From Paroedura picta (lineage: Eukaryota; Chordata; Lepidosauria; Squamata; Gekkonidae), in the NCBI RefSeq assembly GCF_049243985.1, contig NC_135379.1, positions 31,195,001-31,259,000 of the forward strand: a stretch of DNA of 64,000 bases. The letters are read 5' to 3'. Below, piece after piece: positions 57,025 through 64,000 of this stretch (position 1 is its first letter; every line of letters starts with the position of its first letter). The notes beneath the pieces were generated by a model. It saw only the letters and a list, made by a program, of their open reading frames with translations, had not been told where the DNA came from and did no database searches. The position numbers and the translations under genes were made by a program.

Positions 57025-57303
57025 GAATTACTTTGAACTTTGGTAACAGACTGAAATTAGAAACTTCAGATGCCTGTGCCTCCACCACCGCCCCCTCCCC
57101 CTCCCCCTCTGCCACCACCTTCTGGAGTTCCTCCTCCCCCTCCCCTTCCATCGCCGCTTTCTAGGAGTGGTCCACCCCCTCCTCCCCCCCTTCCATCATC
57201 TTCTAATGGAGGTGTTCCACCACCGCCTCCCCCACCTCCTCCCCTTCCATTGCCTTCTCCCGGAAGTGGTCCGCCACAGTCATCGCCATCTTCACTGACT
57301 CTG
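57025..57303 (+). CDS. WIPF3: First coding exon of a WIP/verprolin-family gene, probably WIPF3 (partial)
   Basis: WIP-family proteins bind actin through an N-terminal WH2 region, bind profilin through polyproline, and bind WASP/N-WASP at the C terminus, so they steer actin assembly. The exon opens after a pyrimidine-rich acceptor ending CAG at 57024 and closes at CTG|GTAAGG (57303/57304). It holds 45 bases of leader and then ATG at 57070. The 78 codons end in phase 0. Residues 1-17 read MPVP, a proline run, L and PPP. Further proline blocks alternate with short S/G/N linkers (SGVPPPPPLPSPL, SRSGPPPPPPLP, NGGVPPPPPPPPPLP), ending SSPSSLTL. The MPVPPPP start is the hallmark of WIPF1 and WIPF3, and the long proline tract with no early TF(A/N) motif fits WIPF3 better. 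The WH2 helix is not in this exon and should lie downstream, outside the window. The frame stays open past the donor to 57459, but that part is intron-like. Another polyproline protein remains possible. Confidence 0.65.
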
Positions 57304-58700
57304 GTAAGGCTTCTTTTGCAATTTGGTTGCATTATATGTTTATGGTTGTATATATTTCAAAATAATGTTACCTCCAAAACCTTTAAAAAATTCTGCAATT
57401 GTGTGAGATGGTTCGATTTTTATATTAGAAAAAGGGTTGTTTTTTTTCTTCCTATGTAAAGAATATAAATTCATCCATCATGTTTGGGTTAGTTTACCTT
57501 GTCCTTGGTGATGTTTGTTAGCGGTGATCCCGTGTACGGTGCTCACAGTTCTTGTGGTTGACTTCAAAACCAGATTGTGCATATTCAGTAATTTAATCAC
57601 ATTCCAGTCTTTCACTTGCTGATGTCTGAACTTCAGACTTTGTTTCATAGTTACTGAAATGTTGTTGCACGTGGCAAACACAGTTGACTGGATTATACTC
57701 ATCCCGCACCCCCAACAGCAAACGCAACTGTCTTGGGTGCAAGCATATAGCAAAGACATAAGAGGGCTGCCTATAGATTTCTCAGCTCTTCAGCAGCTAC
57801 AGTTACTTTGCTGAAGTCAAATAATTGGAACAAAGAACAAGTTTCTTTTCGTAGCCCTTTGGGTTTATCTTACAATGAAGTGTACAGAGAATTGAGTTGG
57901 TTCCATGCCAACATTTGGTCTTCAGTTGTCATTGTTAATTCACTTTGTTTTTATGGACCACCCAGAAGACCTCATAATCAGCCTGCTGCATTCTAGAATT
58001 TCCTGTGGTTTCTTTGCAGAGCTGATGACTGGGGAGTCTTTTAAACTCAAAATGTAGTTGCAGCACCATGCTGTCCTCTCTGGATTTCCAAAAGCCCCAC
58101 TGAGGCATCCCAGGGTTAATGCCACTTTAATTTTTCAGTCCTTTCCTCCCTCTCATTTCAGCTTCATTAATCATTTTCTGTCCTCAGACTTAGTGAATCA
58201 ATTGTGAATTATTAGCCTTTGTCCTCTTAAGGTAGGGTTTAAGTTCAGCTGGCCAAGGCTAGTGTTCTTTTTATGATGGTTGTTTTGTAATGATGCTATA
58301 ATAATTACAAACAATTTTTAAAAAAACATGCAGTAGTTTGGGCTGTCTACAGAGAAGACTTAACTCCTTCTCCCTGCCCTAACAACTTACATTTGAATTC
58401 AGGAGTGTCAAGGCCAGCAAGCTGTAAGAGAACAAGAAGCAACCAATTAGCCTGAAAACAAAGAAACAATAAAGGGAAATTGCAGGGGAAACAAGGGTAA
58501 TTATGCATGTACAGGTTTTCACCAAAGTCAGCATGCTGGCCCTTTTAAATCATTTTTAAAAACGGTCGCATTTATGCCTGTACTCCATTACCACATTGTT
58601 TTTTTCTGCAAACAGTTATGCATTTGAAAGACTTATGATGCTAGATCTTAACGTGGGGGGGGGCACTTAATTGTGCTATATGCTTACTGGCAGGCCATGG
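57304..58700 (+). other. Start of inferred intron 2; no gene or recognised repeat seen
   Basis: Begins with GTAAGG directly after the proline-rich exon. The stretch is AT-rich, unique-looking DNA. I found no second exon with an acceptor and a WH2-like frame, and short open frames on either strand match no family I know. Confidence 0.4.
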
Positions 58701-58739
58701 TCATTTGTAATGTCGCCTAACCGCCACTCTGGCAGATGC

Positions 58740-58780
58740 TGCTGGCAGGGCCTCATGGGAATTGTAGTTCATGGAGATGG
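58740..58780. mobile_element. Palindromic MITE fragment
   Basis: CTGGCAGGGCCTCATGGGAA, TTGTAGTTCATGGA is one arm of the MITE family; the rest is missing. Confidence 0.65.
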
Positions 58781-59008
58781 AGACCTCAACAAGAAATTTC
58801 CATGGGGCACAGACTTTTGAATGCAAGCACTGCAACCTTTCCCCCTCAGAGGTATGCTGTTCCTTGTAGAGAGTAGATTGAAATGCCTCTGAGGGAATGA
58901 AGAAATTAATTTCTTCTGGTGTGATGTTGTAATAGCAGTGGTGGGAGGGTCTGTGCCAAACAAGAGGTGCCAAACCTCGAGCACCCATTGATGGATGAGG
59001 GACTAGAG

Positions 59009-59146
59009 CAGGGGTAGTCAAACTGCGGCCCTCCAGATGTCCATGGACTACAATTCCCAGGAGCCCCCTGCCAGCAAATGCTGGCAGGGGCCTCCTGGGA
59101 ATTGTAGTCCATGGACATCTGGAGGGCCGCAGTTTGACTACCCCTG
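59009..59146. mobile_element. Palindromic hAT-type MITE with perfect target duplication
   Basis: First subfamily, complete. It is flanked by the perfect 8-bp duplication GACTAGAG (59001-59008 and 59147-59154). The perfect flanks and low divergence suggest one of the more recent insertions. Confidence 0.93.
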
Positions 59147-59774
59147 GACTAGAGGTTGTCTGTTCACGCATTGGTGTTCGGTGGCACAGGTGAGGAGGCC
59201 AAAAACGCGTTAACGTTTAGGCATGCGGAAACAGGCATGTTCAGTACTATTGTAAAAGAAAAGTCATAGTAAAGCTAGTTTCAAATTCTGCACAGAAACC
59301 AGTTCAAAAGGTACGCTCTCTGCTATGAGCAGGGAGGACAATTCATAATAAAAAATACTATGGTGGGTTTTCCTTGGCAAAAATGGCACCACATGCAGAA
59401 TAAAAAAGTATTTTTGAGACTTTTCCTGCCGTGGATAGTACTCCCAGGCTTACAAAAAAAAAAAAGAAAACTTTGGTAGCCTGGATCTTGCCTATGCAGC
59501 TCCAGTGGCTTGCTCTTATTTAAGTCCACTTGCAGGGGGATATAAAGAAGGAATGAAAGATGGGGAAAGATGTCACGAGGAACCACTCCTGGTCAGTGGG
59601 ACTTCTGTTTTTAAATGCCAGTATGTAGTAGGGAGATTGGAGCTTTAAAACAACTGGTAGGAATAAGACTGAGCTCCCACCAAGCTTATCAGGAGGTGAG
59701 TAGGGCCATTGTAAGGCAGATCTTGTTATTGACTTCTCTCATCAAATGAATGGAAGCCATAGCCTCTAGAGCTG

Positions 59775-59836
59775 GAATGGCCAAAGTATGGCTCTACAGA
59801 TGTCCATGGACTACAATTGCCATGAGCTCCTGCCTA
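59775..59836. mobile_element. Old palindromic MITE fragment
   Basis: AAAGTATGGCTCTACAGATG, TCCATGGACTACAATTGCCA, TGAGCTCCTGCC is a diverged left arm. Confidence 0.6.
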
Positions 59837-59839
59837 CAT

Positions 59840-61855
59840 GCTGTGCTTTCATTAGTCATTTTCCATTTCTCCTTAAGCTTTTCATTCTTTTTTATTGTCT
59901 GTTCTCTTTCTTTCTCCCTCCCACCTTTCAGGGGTTTTTGTGTGTGTCATGTCTTCTTTTTATTCCGCCTTCTGCAATTCTTTTGCAAAGCAAGGAATGA
60001 GCTATTACATTTCACACCCTCTTCATCTTGCCATACGTCTGTGCATATATTAGCAGCGACTTTGGATAAGAGAAGATTTTTATTGATTTGTGACCAACTA
60101 ATATAATTGGTGGTATTTTGCTTCATCATATTAATATATACTTGCACCCCTGAAAATCAAAAGGTGGGTTGGAAAGGGGTCATGTACAATTGTTCAATTA
60201 TTTAATTTCAATTTTTATTTCAGTGCCATAGATTATTGGAGAACAGAATATATTAATTTATTAAATCACTCAGTGAAAGAGCCATTTTTATGACTGTCTT
60301 TGTTACAATGAGAAACAATAAAAATAGCAAAAAATAATAAAGGGAATTTATTTAGGTACATACCTAGTGATAAATGTAGATACCGTTTCTGCGAACATGG
60401 TACATTTCAGGCATTTGTGCCTGAGATCGTAAATAGGTTGTTTAATAATGTACATTTTTAGTGTTCACAGACCCACATCATGCACCTACTAAAAACAACT
60501 TATTTTTTAAAACGTTGTGTTAACCATAGGAACATGTATTATGGCCAGCTGCAGGATCATGGCATTTTCCTATATTGTATAAAATCACACTGTCATACAC
60601 CAACATGGCCTCACTGGTGATCGGTGATGATTCCAGAGAAGTTCACAGCACCAGGTGTTACACATCTGTCACTCTGATCTACATCAAAACATGGCTGAGA
60701 GTCTCAGAACCTTGGCTGGAAGATTTATGAACCGTCATACGTAGATCACTCTATGTGAGAAGAGAATTTTTAGGGTTCAATGTCTGTATCTTCCACCTGC
60801 TATAAAGTTACACAGCTGTTGCTGCAGCTGCTGAATTTATTGTGATAACCAAGATGAACTTCCAAAATGTAAATTGAATTAGTCTACATTTTCTGTCCCA
60901 CAATTATAGTAGCATAGTCCAAGTCAATTGTAAATTTTCCACTCTCTCCTTCCTAACAGAAATTTTTTATTCCGCCTCCTCATTCTCTTGGGAAATGAGG
61001 TCACACAGCTGCTGTGCAGGGAAGATTTGTTCCAAAAAATACATTTGAAAATTAAAGATGCATCTTCAAGTTAGAGATCAGTGCTGGGGCTTAATGTACA
61101 TGACAACCCATATGGCAAACCCTTAGGAATGCACACCCTGGGCTCCTAGTGAGCCTACACTTGGGTTTCTTGCTTCTGTTGATTATGCACAGTGCCACTG
61201 TAGAAGGAGCTGTGGATCTCTTTGGTGAAGCTAAATATAAATGTTGCCTTCCTTTGCACAACTTTCCAGAGTGCCAATTGAGTAGTGAGAGAATGCTTTC
61301 CAGAGAAAGAAATAGCAGCTCCATATCCAATATTGTAGAACTGGGAAAGGTGCAGAAAAATGCAACTGAAATGATTAGGAGAATGTCTTACATGCATAAA
61401 ACTGCGAGAGTTAGGGGATTTTTAGCTTAGGGGGAATTATGCATGTGCTGTAGAATATGCTTCATGTTTCTCTCGTCACCCGGTCCCTTATATCAGAACT
61501 TTAAGCAGCTGTACAGTTGCTTACAGCCTTGACTCTCCACATCACAAGAGGGTTTTTCGTCCAATTATATTTCAAGTGATTAACAAATATAACAGAGCAT
61601 TTTCAGTGAATATATTGAATTTATTAATAACACTTTGTGGAGGACTCATCTTTGCCACCGATGAAAGGACTGAAAATGGAGAATAATCTAGAGCCCGTTT
61701 TGGTGGAGTCCAGGTCGAAATTATAATAATAAAGAGATAACAGAAACTCTTAAACTTTGTTTAAGCCATTGGACGGATTCTTTTTTCCTTTGTTGTGTTT
61801 TTGGGATTGTCCACTTTCTTCTTGCAGTAGAGTTGATTTAGGACAGACAAAAAAG
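59840..61855. other. No gene or clear repeat recognised
   Basis: AT-rich DNA. Open frames near 61149-61430 on both strands lack known domains. Confidence 0.3.
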
Positions 61856-61869
61856 GTACTTCTGTGATT

Positions 61870-61955
61870 AATGTATAATGAACTTGTGAAACTCATAGCC
61901 ACAGGAGGTAGTGATGGCTGATGTCTTAAATGGCTTTATGAGGGTATTAAAGTGA
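61870..61955 (+). mobile_element. CR1-type LINE 3' region, left part of a nest
   Basis: AACTCATAGCCACAGGAGGT, AGTGATGGCTGATGTCTTAA, ATGGCTTTATGAGGGTATTA matches the 3' region of CR1-like LINEs. The continuation appears after 62424. Confidence 0.55.
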
Positions 61956-61956
61956 G

Positions 61957-62423
61957 ATGCCAACCTCCAGATCCCCTGTAATTTTTGTTCATCTCCAGAG
62001 AGCCAGTTTGGTGAAGTGGTTAGGAGTGCCGACTTCTAATTTGGCATGCCGGGTTCAATTCTGCACACCGCCACATGCAGCCAGCTGGGTGACCTTGGGC
62101 TCACCACAGCACTGATAAAGCTGTTCTGACCGAGCAGGAATATCAGGGCTCTCTCAGCCTCACCCACCTCACAGGGTGTCTGTTGTGAGGAGAGGAAAGG
62201 GAAGGCGACTGTAAACCACTTTGAGACTCCCTTGGGTAGAGAAAAACGGCATATAAGAACCAACCCTTCTTCCTCCTCTTCCTCCTCCTCTTCCTCCTCT
62301 GGAGTAAATGGATGTTTTGGAAGATTGATTCTGTAGGATTGTACCTCACTGCAATTCCTGTCCTCCCCAGTTTCTATCCCCGAATTTCCAGGAGTTTCCT
62401 TATCAGAATCTGGCAACCCTACG
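61957..62423 (-). repeat. Interspersed repeat family Y, split by a SINE
   Basis: Left piece GCCAACCTCCAGATCCCCTG, TAATTTTTGTTCATCTCC. Right piece from about 62300: CTGGAGTAAATGGATGTTTT, GGAAGATTGATTCTGTAGGA, ATTTCCAGGAGTTTCCTTAT, CTGGCAACCCTA. This is the complement of the family with its two halves separated by the SINE. Confidence 0.7.
61996..62298 (+). repeat. Squamate tRNA-derived SINE inserted into family Y
   Basis: GAGCCAGTTTGGTGAAGTGG, TAGGAGTGCCGACTTCTAAT, AGCTGGGTGACCTTGGGCTC, CAGGGTGTCTGTTGTGAGGA, GGCATATAAGAACCAACCCT and a long TTCCTCC tail. Head, body and tail are all present. Confidence 0.92.
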
Positions 62424-62665
62424 CCACCTTCATCTCCTGCTGATGGCCAGGGTGATCTGGAAACCTTAGCATTAAGGGCATTAATAGCTGGGCTGGCTAA
62501 ATGGAACCTTCATGATTTGACAATGTATAGCTGACTGCCACTTGTTGAATGAGAGGAAAATTTGGCCTTTTGTTTCCTACTTGTTAGACCTTGATTAGTC
62601 ACTGTGGAAAACAGGATGCTGGCCTAGGTAGACCATTGCTCAGAACTCACAGAATTCTTGTTCTG
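62424..62665 (+). mobile_element. CR1-type LINE 3' region, right part of a nest
   Basis: CTGATGGCCAGGGTGATCTG, ATGAGAGGAAAATTTGGCCT, GGAAAACAGGATGCTGGCCT, AGGTAGACCATTGCTCAGAA is the last part of a CR1-like LINE. Its left part lies at 61870-61955. Confidence 0.5.
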
Positions 62666-62669
62666 GGCT

Positions 62670-63600
62670 GCAAAATAGCCATTCACCTTATTGAAAATTG
62701 TGGGCTTATTCCAGGCTAACTACTGTAGCCTTTGAATAAAACTACCCTTGTGTACTTAAGACTATATTTCTGTGCATTAACATATATTCTAAATTTGGTA
62801 CGCAATTTACTTCAGGAGTGAGAATAAAAAGGAGAAAGCAAATGAGTATATTTAATGCTAGGATATCATATACTACATACATTGATTTTTTGTTTAAATT
62901 TTGCACTTGATATAGAGTACCATTTTCGGATTCCTTCTCTAAATTTCTGGAAAATTACTGTGTGCTCTGTATGCTTAGAGTAGGTGTTCTTTTGTGCTGT
63001 CTGATACTGCTGCCATGAGATACGGTGTTCTTGAAGATATCCGTGAGGCAGATGGTGGTAATTGGGAGGATATTTATGAACACCCTGCGACTGCCTTCTT
63101 TCAAACATTGCATGATGCTGTCTTGCACTTGACGAAACCATAATAATTATAGAATAACACCAGCTCACATTTCTGGAACATTGAATACATTTCATTTAAG
63201 AAGAAAAATTGTAAACAGAGAAAATATCGCAAGAGGAAAATGCAAACAAACAGTGGTGGGTTGTGTGGTGGGCTGTCTATCAGCTGGTACAAATTTGGGG
63301 GGCAAGTTTCATACAAAAGATCCCAAACTTTGCTGCTGATGGCTTCTAGCCACTGAAACTCTTAATCATCCTGCAATCTTTAATTAATTTAAACATGGAT
63401 CTAGTTGATGAATGATTCTGATCAGTATTTGCCCTTGATTCAAAATTGGTGGGCCTGAGAATGAAGGATGCATTTTTCTCGGAATATTTGGCTTTATTAA
63501 CCATGCCCCCAACCTAACAGATGAGAAAATCCGTTAGGGCAAAACCCAGAAGAGATGTTTGAAGATCTGTAAATGAGCAAGCTCATAATTAGCAGCTGCA
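62670..63600. other. No gene or clear repeat recognised
   Basis: AT-rich intronic DNA. The minus-strand frames at 62866-63316 have no known motif. Confidence 0.3.
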
Positions 63601-63618
63601 GAAAGACCCCGTTTGGAT

Positions 63619-63690
63619 TAGGGTTGGGTGCTTTGGTGCACCTTGGCCACTTCGGCGATTGCGGAAGGTGCGCCGAAGCGCCCAACCCTA
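63619..63690. mobile_element. 72-bp palindromic hAT MITE, perfect target duplication
   Basis: TAGGGTTGGGTGCTTTGG and CCGAAGCGCCCAACCCTA are inverted ends, and the whole element folds back. It is flanked by a perfect 8-bp duplication GTTTGGAT (63611-63618 and 63691-63698). Related to the 39-bp element at 17754. Confidence 0.92.
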
Positions 63691-63834
63691 GTTTGGATCA
63701 TGGTTGTAGTGTGGGGTAAGTTGCTGAAACTTTCCCTCCTTATGCCGGTTTCCCCATCTCAAACAATACCTTGGAATTGTTGTATGCTCCATGGGAGAAG
63801 TATAGGCAGAATATATATAGACTGCCCAATTGCT

Positions 63835-64000
63835 CTCCCAAACACCGTAGAGAGTCAACCCTCCAGCAGCTGCATTGGCTCCCAATTGAATACCAGATCA
63901 GATTTAAGGTGCTGGTGTTCACCTTCAAGGTCATACGCGGTCAGGGTTCTGTGTACATCAAGGACTATCTGTTTATCTATACTGCTCAAAGAGAGACTTG
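63835..64000 (+). mobile_element. CR1/L2-group LINE, runs off the window
   Basis: One frame reads LQQLHWLPIEYQIRFKVLVF, TFKVIRGQGSVYIKDYL, the LHWLPI--RI-FK-L-L-FK motif near the C terminus of CR1/L2-group reverse transcriptases. Open to the window edge, so more of the element lies beyond 64000. Confidence 0.82.

Noticed and set aside
57304-57459. Coding continuation of the proline-rich exon past 57303
   Set aside because: A consensus GTAAGG donor lies at the boundary and composition switches at once from proline-rich to AT-rich intron-like sequence.

Overview
The window is vertebrate nuclear DNA, very probably from a squamate reptile and most likely a gecko. The evidence is the repeat content: many copies of a squamate tRNA-derived SINE with a TTC-type tail, Sauria-type SINEs, 5S-rRNA-derived SINEs, BovB/RTE, CR1/L2-like, R4-like and L1 LINE fragments, and abundant short hAT elements. 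There are no bacterial-style operons. I see no ribosomal RNA gene, working tRNA gene, CRISPR array or retrovirus-like element. Nearly all long open frames are shadows of repeats, satellite or GC-rich DNA.  Only one host gene is supported. A CpG island (about 42550-43600) with GC boxes ends a probable untranslated first exon at a GTGAGC donor (43096/43097). An acceptor at 57024/57025 opens an exon whose ATG at 57070 starts a 78-codon proline-rich segment beginning MPVPPPPPPP, and a GTAAGG donor follows 57303. The start motif fits the WIP/verprolin family, best WIPF3 (CR16). On this reading 1-42.5 kb is upstream intergenic DNA, 43097-57024 is intron 1, and 57304-64000 is the start of intron 2. 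The WH2 actin-binding exon and the rest of the gene lie past the window end.  Layout. 0-12 kb: sparse old repeats, an R4-like LINE carrying a YADD reverse-transcriptase motif (5.7-6.9 kb), a hairpin next to an (AAT)n tract, and a palindromic hAT MITE. 12.9-16.5 kb: a 3.5-kb composite in which two complete hAT copies in the same orientation bracket a 147-bp-monomer satellite. 16.6-39.5 kb: LINE and SINE fragments, two good CTCF-like motifs (30.16 and 36.77 kb), and a BovB 3' end. 39.5-41.1 kb: a hAT element with a perfect 8-bp target duplication that encloses a LINE fragment and a second hAT. 42.3-44.5 kb: the promoter island, a foldback repeat, and a rearranged cluster of palindromic MITEs. 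44.5-57 kb: intron 1 with SINEs, RTE/BovB, CR1, hAT elements and an 80-bp non-repeat hairpin. 57-64 kb: the coding exon, more MITEs, a three-layer repeat nest, a 72-bp hAT MITE with a perfect target duplication, and the start of another LINE.  The most unusual structures are the composite hAT/satellite, the nested hAT at 39.5 kb, the inverted duplication at 44.35-44.51 kb and the fully palindromic MITE family. All database comparisons here are from memory of family hallmarks. No alignment was run.
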